64,000 nucleotides of DNA, taken from positions 86,247 to 150,246 of the forward strand of contig WEDG01002903.1 of assembly GCA_017591395.1 (NCBI GenBank), given 5' to 3'. This document shows, one piece after another, positions 41,990-55,702 of this stretch (position 1 is the stretch's first letter; each line of letters starts with the position of its first letter). The notes under the pieces were generated by a model. That model was not told the DNA's origin and did no database searches. It worked only from the letters and a program-made list of their open reading frames with translations. The stretch comes from Schistocephalus solidus. Its lineage: Eukaryota; Platyhelminthes; Cestoda; Diphyllobothriidea; Diphyllobothriidae. The translations under genes were made by a program, and so were the position numbers.

Positions 41990-44900
41990 TTTTGACAGTT
42001 TATCTTCCTGTAAGGATAGATTTCTTGACCGGTTTTTATAGAAGTGGTAAGACTACCAGGTAGGAAAATAAATTAATTCACTGTGCAGTTGTAAATTACA
42101 GTATTAATATTCAAAATGGCCTTTCACAACGCACCAGATTCATTGCATATTTTGTAATTTTATCTCCCTTGATCTATCTCAAATGCAGAATCACTATTTA
42201 TCCAATCTGAATTGGTCACTGAGTTCTTTTGACCTAGAAGATGGCAAATGATCCCGGTCAACTTACTGCCATTAGCGTAAAAAGGGACAAAATTCTTTTT
42301 TAATTTTGACTGAAAAAAGGCACTTTTTCTTCCAAATTACAAAATTACTCCTATTGTAGTTGATAATAAGTGACGTTTAGTTTCATTTTTAATGCCATTT
42401 GACAAGGAACAGCGATTAAAGCATGCCTGCAGGGCATTGCGGTGTACTTTTAATAAGTAAGTGCACGTATCTGCGTGTTTATTTCCGTTTTTTTCTGTGG
42501 CCATTTTAACACTGCGTAGTTTTTTACAATAACATCTGCGTTTAGCAACAGCGCAGTGACAAAAAACCAGGTTACGATTTGGCCGACTATAATTTGAATC
42601 GCAGTCATCCTTCGCACGGGGATATGCTATTTCGCAACCTCTCCTGATTACGAGACAAAAGCTAACAATTCAGTTTTGCATTAAAAATGAAGATCCACGG
42701 CCCCCTTTCAGTCGGTCAAACTGTGATCAGCCGACCGCATGTGAGCTGCAGTGCCGTGCTGAACCTGGTATTAATTTATTAATTGATCGTGGGCTCAAAC
42801 CTAGAACTTGTAGGTTGAAGGTAAGAGAATGTTGATTGCTTATGGAATTTGAGCTAGAAAAGCCTATTTCCGCCGTTTCTAGCCAGGTCAGTCGGTGTTA
42901 TCGGCAGCTATACATTTGTTTTTTTAAAAAGTTCGCAACAGCGTACCGTTTGGTCTGAATTGTTGTAATCGTATCACTACCGAAAGAGCACGACAAAAAA
43001 ACAAATTCCTTTTCACCGAATAGAAGCAAGGTTTAACATTATTTTAACCTATCGAGGAAAATATATTCCGTCATCACGGAGGGGTAGCACATGAGCAAAG
43101 CTCTTTCTTCGTCTTTATTAAATAAACTATATATACCCGGATTCTGGTATCTTTTTTCGGGAATTGAATATATTCTACATGTAATGAGTAAATAATTAGC
43201 TTTAAGCTTTCAATTGAGCTACTTGCTGTGGTCTGAATATTTAAAAAACACATTCTCTAGGAGATTGTAAGAATAAACGTATAATGCACTAACGGCAGAT
43301 TAATCCATAAGAAGATGAAACGAGAATGAAGAAAATGTACGATATGGCTTTTGGACTTTTCAGGAATGTGTGGTCAATTCTCGATTTTGAGCAAGGCTTA
43401 TTGCTGATTGGATGCAAGAGGTTTATTTTGGAGATTTTGTCATGCGTCTGATCATCGGTAGAAAAAAGTCTGCTAAAATAGCAGTTACGCTTCTAAATAA
43501 ATTAGAGTATTCTAGCTTTCAGAAGAAAAGCTGTCTTATTAGCAAGTGGCCCTGAATGTTACGTACTTTCCACTTCGTTTGTTAGTTTTGTGCTGTGTAA
43601 AAGCAGCAGTGGAAACTTCTGTGTGCAAAAGATTGCCTCAGTAAAACTTTTAAAAACAAATATTTGCAAAAATGTGGCCACAGATTTCGTGGAGCTGTCT
43701 GGTTTTCTTATAACATAAAAAAGATTTGAACTAGCAAGCGTCTGCTGCTCCTTGCTTTTACAATAAAACTCACAATTTTGAAACATTCTACATGCAAAAC
43801 CGTGACAAAGGTTCCATATAAAAAGTTTTATACAATGAGTGCCATAATAGGCAGCCAGACAGACCGTCTCAGGTTGTCCTTGAAACACTCAGTGTATCGA
43901 AAATTTACCGTTTTCGGAAAATAGGCATTCTTTGTCTCATTTGCTTGTATTTTCCATCTGTTTGTTTGTATTACGCCTAAGAGACGAGCATCGGATGAGA
44001 AGGATTGACGACTTAACATTTTCTGATTTCACCAGTGCTGTATGGATGACTGTAAAATTTTGAAAAAGATTAAAATATATTTAGAGTATTTTTGAATACC
44101 GAAATGATAAATTTGTTCCACACAAATTTAGTTCTTTTTCATATTTTAAACACTTAGTTAGGGTATGGCAGTTAATGAATAAGGTTGATGAAATATGTGT
44201 TGGTCAATGTTATGCGAAACAGCAATATTCTTTTTTTAGCTGGGTTAACTGCAATTCCTCAACCTGATAAAAAAAATCAAATTTAGACTCACACGGGTAT
44301 TTTAACCGACTGTTATTAAAATGCCGTTATTTAGTTTGGTTTTTGCTGTTATATAAAATTATTATTAATGTTCAATAAGTGTTATGGGAGGATAAAACGT
44401 CAAAAAATGTTCTTTATCTAGAGAACGACATTGCTTCTTTACTTTTGGTCTGTCTATAATGCCAAAAAATGCGATATAAGTTACGAGTGTCATCACTAGA
44501 TGTGAAGTTTTCCACTTAAACAATTAACACTCTTATGATAAGAAGACTTATTATTTTTGAGTGATTTTTCTCAAAATTATAATATCAATCAGAGACGGCT
44601 GTCTTTCAGATATGGAGGATAACGTCAACTTACCAGAGATTTTAATAAGGGTAGTATATTTTGCTAATTTAAAAGCAGATGACAAGAGACTCTGATGAAT
44701 TCTACTTGTCTGCTTTATTTTTGTACCCCCTTTATCTTCCTTGATTGAATTCCATTCCAAATTTTATGTTAAGCTGGCAGAAAGCTTGTATCCCACATAT
44801 TATGTGGGGCCATATCTATGTACAAAACGCTTTGATTATAGCTGTTTAATAAATTGAATGATATAATAACGCGTCTGGGAAACATAAAACTGGGGAAGAG

Positions 44901-47050
44901 TTTCGAAAAATAAAAGGTCTGAAACCATTGAAGGGTAGATCTGGATGACTTCAAGAGATGGGTTTTATGTTTACTTTAGAATCTGTGATGATAAACAAGA
45001 AATGGTAAGATTGATATAGCACGACATCATCGGCAGATGCTGACATGCCAGTGCACCACAAACACTATGCTCAACCCTTAGTCTTCTGTTACTTCTTAGG
45101 GCGCGCGAGATAATTTCACTTTGAGGTGACAGTGATGGACAGTGGTCAAATAATCTTTCCAAGGAAAATTGGTCCAAATGACGTTCGGTTTATTTTCTTT
45201 CCTACAAATATTTGCCCGCTCGTTTGGAATATGTTCTCCAATAACCATCCTTTGTTCATTGCATACTGGTGGGATGGTTCACTCCCCTGCAAAAGATGTT
45301 ATACCCTAGGCTTAATATATAAAAGTAAGGAATACAATTATCTTGTAGCACTTTAAAGCAATTTCGTTACTAAATTTGGTCATAGGACATATGACTTATC
45401 TGCTACAACCTTAAGAACTGGGTACCAGTTCTTCTCTAATGTAAAGCTGTCAATTTCAGATGTGCAGATGGTCTAAAAACGTTAGCAAACGTTTTTCCTA
45501 GTAACATTGGTGCATTAAACACAGAAAAAATATCGCATACAGTTTATTATTTCTGTCGTATTTGACAGGTAAAGAACCCAATAATAGGAAAAGATAAAAC
45601 AATCAAAACAGGTACACAAGGTGAAATAATGATATAAAATTCAAAAGCAACCACTTAAACTATTTCTAGAATACTTTGACTGACTTGTGACTTTTTCAAT
45701 TCATGCCTTTGCTACAATTTCAATCTTTGTTTGACTTAAGGCACAATTTGTATTTAATTATGTTTATTCACAAATTTGTCACTTATATTCTCTACTATTT
45801 AGTTGAGTTCACATTCGAACGGAGAATTCAATTGACAGTGGTGTACGTCAAATTGAATAAAAATGTTCTTTTGCAAATTACTTTGAATTTATTATGCACG
45901 ATGACAGATGTGCATAATATTAGGGAAAATATAACATCAGAAATTTTGTCTTCTTAAATGTTAAATGTCAACGTACAATATATATTTCGTGAAAAAATAG
46001 TTCAAAGTGTCTTTACATGCTTATTTTACAATTTAACCCTTGTTAATCAACCGAAAGTTTAATTCATGCCTCGTTCGCTTAACCAACTGCAGCTTTAAGT
46101 ATGAAAATTATCTGGTTTATTATTTGTGCGTTGTAAGGGCGATTTCAGCTTTTATAGAAAGATTAATTATATTGCCGGACAGTGTTTTAATGTAATTCTA
46201 GTCACTTGAACCATTTTGAACTTTCTTTTGATTAGGTTGTCTGATACATGATGCAGAGTAAAGGGTGAGTACTTTTTCGTTCTCTTCTTTAGAGACTGCA
46301 TTAATTAGTTTCGTCCATGAAACAATAATGCCATAAGCAGAATTTATAATGCCGAAAGCATGCAAATTCAGAAACCGACCTCAGAGTCCTGGTCAAGCAC
46401 GCATAATGTCAGGAGAAAAATGGCACGATGTATGAATCAAAGGAACAGAAGTGTCCCCATCAAAACTCTTAGGCTGCATAAACACACAAAGAACTGACAC
46501 TGGTCTTCAGTCACGTGAGTGAAAATAAGGTAGTTAAACACATTGAGCAGACGCGAACGGCTCTAGACCAAATTTTTTGAGTCATTTGGCATGCAGAACA
46601 CTAAGACGCGACGGAGAGTACATAACAAGGCAGACTGTCAGATTTTCAGTCAATTTGTTTTTCAAAGAAGTTAAGTAAAAAACTTTTGAATTTCTTAAAC
46701 CTTCCATTCATTTTGTTCTCATTGGGAATTGTAAAGCGAGTTTTTAAAGAGGCATAAAATCGTCAACTGACTAAATCAAATGCTGGTCTTTATCCATCTT
46801 TTCTGAAAACTAATTTTGTTTTCGTATTTAAATTTTAAACGGTATAAACCATCGGTCAATGTCATTTGCCCAATAATATTCTTTTCAAAATTGTGAACCA
46901 AATTTGGTGAATGAAAAAACCGATGTTAAAAATGCGTTGCTTAGTTAAAAAATCGAATATTTGAAAGAAAAAGATTATGCTGGTGCAAAACAATAGAGCC
47001 TCATGCAAAGTTCCGCTTAAAATTTTATCTCTTTTTTGAGAGGAGTCAAC
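41990..47050. other. AT-rich, gene-free
   Basis: No supported gene, RNA or clear repeat. ORFs of up to 109 codons (43559-43888, minus) are Phe/Lys-rich and without domains. Confidence 0.4.
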
Positions 47051-47054
47051 TTTC

Positions 47055-47995
47055 TAAGGTACTGTTCTTGAACTTTCTAATGAAATGTTAAAAGAAAATA
47101 GAAAATTTGATTTTGATTTTAAAACAAGTAATTTAACAAGTTAACATAAAGATAACTCAGTCATTCCAACATGCCTGAATATGAACGAGCTACTTTTTGA
47201 AACTTAACAAGAATCACACTCTGTAGAAGATGAATACTTAAATAATATGTATTTAATGTCGTTTATGTTCAATGGCCTTATTTAAATTTATTTTATCTAA
47301 AACATGCACAAAAATATTTCTTTCTTGTACTCATTATGGAGCACATTAAGCCCTCCAAAAATCATATACTTGAAGAAAGTTACCTTATGGCTTAAAAAAA
47401 GTTTCCAATTGTGAGATCTTATAGGAACATGAAATTTTCATTCTTAGTAGATCACATCCCTCAATTCATTATTTTTGGCCATTAAGTTAACAGCGTGATC
47501 CAAGTGCATAAAAAACTTTTGTGAGAACTTTATGACTTTTTCCTCATAGTGCAAAATATTTGTGTTTTTCTTGACACAAAGAATACAGCAAGTAGTGTGT
47601 TAACCTTGAGTGCAAATGAAACGGCTGGTGCGGTTCAAAATTGTTTAGTAATTTATAGTTAAATTTAAAGTTATAATTTTCTACCAAATGAGTAAAAACG
47701 AAAGAAAAGTTTGTATATGTTTTCTATAAAAGGTGTTTGCATTTATATTGGCACTGAAAATCAACTTAAAAATGCATATTACACAAGTAGTCATTTTTCA
47801 CAGAGTATGCTTGTTGTAGGCGATAAACAAGGGACGCGTTCAAACGTGCACATCCCGAGTGGCTGAGACCTCCTGAGATAAAACTGCATATTTCTCAAAA
47901 TTAAAACTCCATTTTTAGTTATTTTTTGGTATCAAAAGCAAAATTTCAGACTTTCTGTTGACATTTCATGAGATAGGAAAGCTATTTTTTAGATC
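47055..47995. mobile_element. Foldback element FB2
   Basis: The plus arm carries CATGCCTGAATATGAACGAG and ATATACTTGAAGAAAGTTAC. The minus arm's complement carries CTCGGGATGTGCACGTTTGAA, AGCATACTCTGTGAAAAATG and TCTCATGAAATGTCAACAGA, the same blocks as the arm at 62410-62800. Arms converge near 47500. Confidence 0.55.
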
Positions 47996-47999
47996 AAAA

Positions 48000-49910
48000 G
48001 CATACAACATTTAAAATGTCCGATATATCGAAATTGGTTTACAGATAATGACCAAAGTACTTCAAATGAACGCTTTGAATATATATAGTTTGCATTTTTC
48101 ACATAATTGTAGTGCTTAAATGCTGACTTTCTACAGCCAAGTGCAACGTCTGCATAAACGGTGAATATTTAATCAAATCTGTGTTGGAAGTATGCAAATA
48201 TTCAAATTATATTCCGTCTCGAGAAGCATGGTGTCCAATTTCACGAACTTTACTTCTAGCATTTTTCATGGTTTTCATGGCCTAAGAGGATCGTGCGTCA
48301 TCGCACAGTGGATCATTTTTCTTACCATACATGAGCCCAAACTTATCTTCCAGATATTTTTATTTTGTTTGTTTGGTCACTTACTGGAATACAGTGCAAC
48401 ATTTGTGGTTTCTGTTGAAGCCGTTCGATGCGAGCATTTGAATTTGAAACACCATCATTTACACTGTCCTGCCATGTTAAAAACGTCCTTATTTTACATA
48501 ACTTGTAAGACGGTGATTCCTTTCTCTCCTTTGTCATAATTTATGATTATAAGACCGTCTTTACGTGACGCTTACACTATTTGGAGGAATACAAAACTTT
48601 TGTAGATTCTGCATCGAATTTACCGACGACTGCTCATGGTGCAAACTGCTGCACTTTACATCCAATCTTTGCTTTTTGCGATCCGTCCGTGTAATCTCTT
48701 TCCCGTTGCCCCAAATGAATTCCTATGCATCGATAAATACACGTCTCTTATTAGTAATTTGCATTCAAGCGTCTAACAAAATACATTTTGCTAGCCAAAT
48801 TCTTCCTCTAGTCAAACCGTCTTTTGAAATTTTAACAAAACTCACTGCAGGAAGCTACTTTTGACAGTAAATAATGTAGTAAAATGAAGTACTTTATCTT
48901 CAGGGAGCATAGATTAATTATGAACTCAAGTTGCAAGTAGCTCTTCGTCTGTCTTCCTTTTTTTTCAAAATGATAAAAGATTCTCATCCTGCTGCAATGG
49001 TAGAGTGGTGGCTGTTTTTTGATAACCACAACTCTTGCAGAAATTTGTATCTCCTTTTTTGTGGTGAATGATGTTCCGATAAATATTATTACTGTTATAT
49101 GCAAGCCCCCGTTTACGCAGTGATTCTAAAGGCATTATATACCTTTTATTTATACCTCTTCCAAATGGTATTCAAGCCCACTTTTAACCTCTTTTTATAA
49201 GTTTGGTATTTCGTGAGGGCAGCATCGCATGTTTTTCCATGCCTTACGTAGTTTTACAAAAAGCCGATGCTTGGCGTAAAACAGGCACTACCCCTATCCT
49301 TCAAATGAATTTATTTTCGTCCCAAAGCCTTCCATGCATATCTTTCCCCTCGACACTTCTGATACTCGCTAAGTGAGTTGCCTCAGATCCCATTATCCCA
49401 TTCCCTTCCAATTTCTTTTGACACTTTGCAATTTGCATTTACGAACTTCTTCTCTGCCTTTCACGCTGTCTCGTGCAACCTTTTCCTTCACGAAACATCT
49501 GAGCACGACAACTTGACTGAATCCTTTCGTTACTTGTGGATGACTTCGTATTTCGCACTGAATTTCTTCTACGGCTCATCCTAATAATAGCGGCGTCTTA
49601 CAAGGTTTAATCTCTTCACGCGTCACGCCGATGAACTGAGATCACTCATTGACTACTTGCACAATAATTATGTTGATAATACGGTCTTTAGTCACGCCAT
49701 TAAAATGTAAACTCATATGCTGTTCATTTGAAGAATGGCGTCAACCATGTCTATGCATAAAGCTGGTCTTCTATCTGATTATCCGAAATCATTACAGTGC
49801 GTTTTGACTACGACCATCTCCATTGCCTGAGTCTTTTGAATCACTTCCCAAATACGTGTCATATTTTCAGTTATTTGGTGTTTCTCTGTGCCAGATGGGT
49901 AAAGATTGTG
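48000..49910. other. Gene-free stretch
   Basis: ORFs of 115 (48192-48539, plus) and 99 codons (48565-48864, plus) have no recognisable domain and are overlapped antisense by other ORFs. Confidence 0.35.
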
Positions 49911-49914
49911 GAAT

Positions 49915-50040
49915 GAAACAGAAAGTGTGGTAGATGCAGTGCAAGTCTATTCTCAATACAATCTGGCGCAAGTATCGATCCTTCCACCACCCTGCTGTGA
50001 AGCATACGGCAGGCATAGTCAAAATTGACTGTTAAACTGT
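49915..50040 (-). repeat. GC-rich repeat family, short degraded copy
   Basis: The minus strand has GTCAATTTTGACTATGCC, CTTCACAGCAGGGTGGTGGA and TGCACTGCATCTACCACACT, which align with the 5' half of the units at 29125 and 29491. Confidence 0.5.
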
Positions 50041-50797
50041 CGGACCTCCGAATGCATTTCTCTGTTGCCGGTCTTCCTAAGAATCCTTTTGCTAATAGTC
50101 AACAGTCTAACTATTTGTTTATCTAAATATGGGGACGTTATCTATTCCCTTCAACCTCAATTAATTGCTTTGAAGTCTTTCCACGCCCGGCGCCATCGCT
50201 TCTGGCATACCTTCTACCATTCATAGACACAACAATGTTCCTTATTACCACCAGTCGCTCTGAAATGCAGAAACGTAGACTCGTACGGTATTAAATTAGA
50301 AAACAATGGAATGCTATTTTCAAAAACAAGCATATTTTGGTTTTTTTTCTCAGCGGAAGTTTAAGATAAATTTTCAAACTGGTAAAAATACATCGACGCA
50401 AAAACGTTTATAGCTATGAGCTGGATTGAAACGGAAATTTTATAATGCAGTATAGGCAGCAGGTTCATTGACAAATGAATAAAACGCGTTACGTAAACGT
50501 GATACAATGTTATGTGTCATTTCAGATAGAGTAAACAACAACTTAGGGACCATACAAGTTACACTTTATTGTCAACAGCACAGGCATGAAAAGTGTGGAT
50601 AAAAAAAGGCAAATGCTGATCTTTACTCTTCTAAGCCAATGCATAACTTCTTTTTACTGAACTTTACTCAAATAGGATTACCAACATTCCGTGAACAACT
50701 CTTAAACGGATATCAAGGACCATTAAGTGATGTTGGATGCACAGATTCGGCCCGAGTTTCTCCGCCAGTAAATAACACTATGTGCCGATATTGTCCG

Positions 50798-51705
50798 CTA
50801 CAGTAGCTTCCATATCCGATTAAATGTGTTTGCCGTATTTGCCATATCAATTATATTAAAGCTTAATCTTTAAATTTTTCACTTAAATGTAGGCGACTGG
50901 CTTCTGAACGAGCCTCTTTCTGACCACTCACAAAACGTCAACTCTGGAAAATATGTTTACTTTAATCGTATGCAATATTGTCATTGATTTTCCATGCTCT
51001 TATGAATTCAAATATATTTTTCAGAAAACACTCATTAAACATATCATTTTGTGCACTCCTTTGATAGCAACTTATGTCTTCTTAAAATTTCATACTTGAA
51101 GAAATTGTATCTTTTAGTTTTTAAAAATGTTTCCAAAGTTTTGAATAATTTTGAAACCAACCGTGTTGTGCAAGGAAAAATCGCAAATTTCTATACGGTA
51201 TGAATACGAAGTCACACAGTTCTCATTAAATCCTGAAAAGGACTTGGATCGCATAGAACACATTATAGAAAACATTAATAAACTGACATATACGATTTAT
51301 TTTGGATGAACACCTCAAGGTCCTTAAAGTTTCACAGTTAGAAACTTTTTTGAAGCCGAAAGATACCAGTCCTTCAAGCATAAAATTTAAAGAAGATGTA
51401 ATCTGGTACCAAACGAGTATAAAAATAATATTAATGAGGATGTTTTCTGTAAAGTATACCTGAATTAAAAGTGCAACAAAACTAGTAGATTGCATAGTAA
51501 CTATGTAGCTCTGCTTTACAGAGTACGCATTTTGTGAGCGGTCAGAAACAACCTCATTCAAATGCTGGCATCCCACGGTGACTGATTATTTTGAGCTGCA
51601 CGATAATCAGTACGGAAACCCTGCTGAAGTTGTTTGTTTGAATCGAAAGCGCATTTCAGAATTTGGATTGCCATTTTGTAAAAAAGGGAATCTATTCTGT
51701 AGCTA
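50798..51705. mobile_element. Foldback element FB3
   Basis: Plus arm 50798-51220 (CTACAGTAGCTTCCATATCC, CTTCTGAACGAGCCTCTTTC, CATACTTGAAGAAATTGTAT). The minus-arm complement (51705-51230) reads ATTCTGAAATGCGCTTTCG, GTACTGATTATCGTGCAGC, GGGATGCCAGCATTTGAATG and ATGCTTGAAGGACTGGTATC. The ORF at 51226-51576 is the minus arm read through. Confidence 0.65.
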
Positions 51706-51709
51706 AATG

Positions 51710-53280
51710 TATTTAAAAAGTAACGGAGAACATATTCTTCTGTGTTTTAGATGATTATGTTTGTGAATGTTTTAGAAGTTCTTTTTTGATTTCTTCAGAT
51801 TGTGTCGGTGCCATGAAGCCACATTAATAAAGAAACGTATAAACAAATTAATGTGAAGCACTTAAGCTTCACTTTTAAATGATTTTTTAGTTTTAACCTC
51901 TTAAAAGAACTTTCATCTGGATGCTTTAAGATAAAATCGGTCTGTATGTGTGTAAGCCGAGCTCATTGAGACGTCATGTCATGAAAATCAAAACATTTTT
52001 TCCAAACGCATTAAATAACAATAAGTTAATCGGCGCCCAAATGCACCGAACCAACCAAACAATTCAATAAACATTCAATAAAACATTTTTAAGTTTGGCA
52101 GCTGTTACCGACCTTATTGTCTTAGCAGAAGTACACATGACTGTCATTTAATTCCAAAATGGTAAATTAATTTCTTTTAGGAAAACTCGTGCGGATTTGC
52201 AAAATATGTCTAGAATATTCATTATAATAGGAAAATAGTTTTATTATAGGATATGCAAACATTTTGACAATTAAAATTATTTATGAACATATTCTGCATG
52301 GAAAATGAACAGTTGTAGCAAAAGGTTAGATAAATAAATCAAATATACAGCATTTTGCTGTCCTTAATTGTCGAAATTTTTTGCCTTCACGTTTCATGAA
52401 ACACGTCATATACGGCATATTATCAGCTCGCTTGCCGTTCTCATTCTTTCATAAAAAAACCCTTATTTTTAATACTGATTATATTCAATTTTTTGTAAAC
52501 TAAGCAGATTGCCTTTGGTTTTCACCACTATATTATAAAAATGTTAGCCTACAATCGTTTAGTTCAAACTCCAGTTAAGACTCAAATTTGCATACCTCAA
52601 TGGAAGTGTCACTTGGTTCAATTTGCACAGAATATACTGCAACTCTTAATTACAAAATAGCCAGATTTACATTTAAAAATAAATGACAGTCATTAAGGAA
52701 AATTTAACCTTAGTATATAAACATTTAAAGTATTAACAGGTGTTTTCGCAAATAAAATGTAGGAAAAATGTTCCATGTTGCAAGTGAGTCACAAAGAAAT
52801 TCCGTTGACTTACCACCCAGAACAAGTAAAACTTTGGTCATTTCTTTGTTTGACAAATAATTGTTTTTAATGGTGTTGCCTAAGTGCAGACCAGTACAGA
52901 CAACCAGGATGTAATGCATTTTACCAGAACTTACATTTTCATAGAAAATAGTTTCATTGGAATGGGCCCAATGACGACTCTAAACTTTACCTCATCATTA
53001 CACTGTAAGCTCTTTTTTACTTTGTGTACGGTTATTTTCTACAACACGAGGACACTTGCTAGAAATGGCTGCAACAAACGTAATCGAGAGATTTATCCAT
53101 CAATGCGAGACCTAAGTGCCACATCTCAGTGAATAAATCTCCGAGATACGTACGATTAAAATAGGATTTTTAAAAACAATCCCTATAGAATTTCCTACTG
53201 TAAGGGTCACAATTTAAATAGGAAAAAAATTCATCGAAGAAATACAAACGGAGTTATGTCTTTAAATGTCTGAATTCCAA
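51710..53280. other. AT-rich, gene-free
   Basis: Nothing recognisable on either strand. Confidence 0.4.
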
Positions 53281-53289
53281 CTCTCCCAG

Positions 53290-54062
53290 AGCGACCTACA
53301 GTAGCTTGATTTTTCATGTAATTTTAACAGAAATTCTGAAATATGTTTTCTACTTGAACGGATTTATTAAGTGGCGTAATATAATATTTATTATAATGGC
53401 ACATACTCAGTTTGCCATTCAAATCAGGATGCCTGTTTGTATGAGTTTCTTTTTGGTCGCCCAAAGAATCGCAATCCGTAAACAGGGAAAATTGCAATAG
53501 TATATATCATTCACAATTTATTTTTTTATTCATTTGGTAAAACTTAGGTTATATTTGTGCTAGCATTTCATGAATATTTATCCTTCTGGTTGCTTACAGT
53601 ATAAATAGACGTTTTGTAAAAATACATTTAGCTTATAAAGTGCACAATAAGGTCAACATTCATGGCAAAACTTTATGCGCATCGCTCAATGTCGTTAAAG
53701 CAACTTAGAAAATCGAACTAATTTGCTTACTCTGAAAGAGTACAGCATGCAGTTTGAAAAATCTAATTGCAGGCGAAATGTAGGTTGGGTTCAATAGTAT
53801 TCTGGAATCGAAAATGTTTTTTTAAGACCGCTAAATAACCTTGCTTCAGACATTAAATTTAAAGTCATTGCCATTTGCTGCAAAACAAATTAAATATTTT
53901 TCTAATTTCTTAGACAAAATATATTCAAATTTATAGGGGCACCAATACTTCCTGTAAATATGCATACTTAGTAAGTAGTTTATATTTTCTTTATAAAGTA
54001 GCTACAGTCAGGTGGAAAGACGGTCACTTTAAAGTTGACTTTCTGTTATGACGGCAATGTCT
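53290..54062. mobile_element. Probable foldback element FB4
   Basis: The plus arm is clear: CTACAGTAGCTTGATTTTTC, AACAGAAATTCTGAAATATG, AATCAGGATGCCTGTTTG. The minus arm is more diverged, best seen at 53816-53866, whose complement reads TTTAATGTCTGAAGCAAGG then TCTTAAAAAAACATTTTCG. Confidence 0.4.
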
Positions 54063-54119
54063 TGAGATTATGTTACTTGGCAATCCATATTGCACCACCA
54101 CCTAAGTAGTTCTTTCTAA

Positions 54120-54265
54120 TTGGAAAAAATAACAGAATTTGAGTTAGCCTTTCGTGATATGGGCCAAATACAAAACCGCCAGGAATTCTGGTAATGTAAA
54201 TTCTGCAGTCCACATTCCCTTCAGCCTTACACAAATTGAAGTCAATTTGAATGTCCACTAAATGA
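54120..54265 (-). CDS. Possible exon, unknown protein
   Basis: A minus-strand frame reads VDIQIDFNLCKAEGNVDCRI and then RIPGGFVFGPYHERLTQ, balanced in composition compared with neighbouring ORFs. An acceptor-like CATTTAG precedes it. The frame stays open to TAA at about 54058 and could equally end in a splice site. No family recognised. Confidence 0.22.
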
Positions 54266-54654
54266 ACGTTACAGCTTTGGTTGCCAGTGGTGTGATAACC
54301 AGAGCTTTCTGGTTTTTTACTTAAATATGATCACGGTTAGCATTTGAAAAACCGTATTTTTGACCAGTATTATTTTAAGGATTAACCATGAGGTCAGGAT
54401 AGGAAATTTTTGAATTCCAATCGTTTATTTCGCTTTGGTAACAATTACTTCAAAAATCTATATTGACATTTGAACCATATTGAATATTAGAATTGCAATG
54501 ACTATGCGGTGGTTATATTACATGCCTCTGCCCTGTTAGTCAGCCTTAATGATTTCCACGAAGGCCTTACGCTCAGACTTCTAGGTGTATGCTTTGACTA
54601 AACATGTTCGATTAACGCCTCTCGATCTAATTATCTGCGCTGAGAAATCGATTT

Positions 54655-54805
54655 TTGCATTGGTTTTATTTGCTTTAGACAAGAGTAGACTGGAACGACA
54701 GTTTTGGGTTGATTCACACTCATCAGCAGATAAGTCCAAATAACCCCTCGCTCCTCCTGGAGGTTTTGTGCAGACTGTCGTAGAGCAACCGCTCTTTCTA
54801 AAATT
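54655..54805 (-). mobile_element. SINE-like element, diverged
   Basis: The minus strand has GAGCGGTTGCTCTACGAC (tRNA-like), CTCCAGGAGGAGCG, CTTATCTGCTGATGAGTGTG and GTTCCAGTCTACTCTTGTC, following the order of the family seen at 23683 and 26514. Confidence 0.4.
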
Positions 54806-55310
54806 AAAATGCAAATATGCATTCTAAATGTGCATGTCGTGAGGTATTGCCTCTTTAGTAGAAACCAAAATTGTCTTAGTATTGTGTTTCATTTTCTGTG
54901 AATCAATGCAATTTTATTAATGCATGACGTGAAGGTTTTTAGAGCTTTTTCAATGTTACTGGCTAAAATCGTTGACCATTTTACTGTAAGCGTTGGGAGA
55001 GAAAGGCCAGCTAGTTCATCCGTTTGCTATCTACGGAACTAAGCAAAATGTATGGAAAAGACGTGCACTCCGCGTGCCCTAGAATCGCAGCCGGCTAGGT
55101 CAAAATTGAAAGCACAAAGTCCAGATTATCCAGACGCACAAAGTTTACATAATCATGAAAGTGGCTTACAACTGCTCTGATATGAAATGCTATCTAAGCC
55201 GTCTCTCTTGCATGGTCCGCTTAGATGGCCTAATGTGCGTCATTCTCTTTCATTGGAACCCATGAATTAGGCTGGTTTCGTGAAAAATAAAATTCAACGA
55301 AGAGTGAATT

Positions 55311-55691
55311 TTGTCTGAGACATTTACTGCGTACGGCCATGTGGTAATAAAAGGTCTCGTGGGAATTTCTGGTCATAGTTGTGGCCGATTAATTCATGAT
55401 GAATCTGAATCTAAACCTTGTGCACTTATAAACCACTGTTCGTCAGCTCAACATGCACTCTATCGATCAAAAGTATTGTTAACTAAAAAATATAATCTTT
55501 CAAGATATTATTCTCAGCAAACCCGGGTTAAGATGGAGAAGGTAAGGATAGGTTGCCACGTCAGACTACCTGTATATGCAGCTACTCATTTACGTGCTCC
55601 TGGGAAGAAGGTGATAGCGGTCGCACAAGTCACTGCCTATCAAAACAGAAAAAGGAAACACCACCCAGCATGGCTAAACAAGCGAACTTAA
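55311..55691 (+). CDS. Unidentified ORF, 126 codons
   Basis: The first codon is not ATG. The product is basic at the C end (RKRKHHPAWLNKRT). It lies just upstream of the endonuclease-like relic at 55703-55857 in another frame, so it may be the frame-shifted front part of the same old element. Confidence 0.3.
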   Translation: MSETFTAYGHVVIKGLVGISGHSCGRLIHDESESKPCALINHCSSAQHALYRSKVLLTKKYNLSRYYSQQTRVKMEKVRIGCHVRLPVYAATHLRAPGKKVIAVAQVTAYQNRKRKHHPAWLNKRT

Positions 55692-55702
55692 AAGCATAAA
55701 CA

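Noticed and set aside
51226..51576. 116-codon minus-strand ORF as a membrane protein
   Set aside because: It is the minus arm of foldback element FB3; other arms do not keep the frame.
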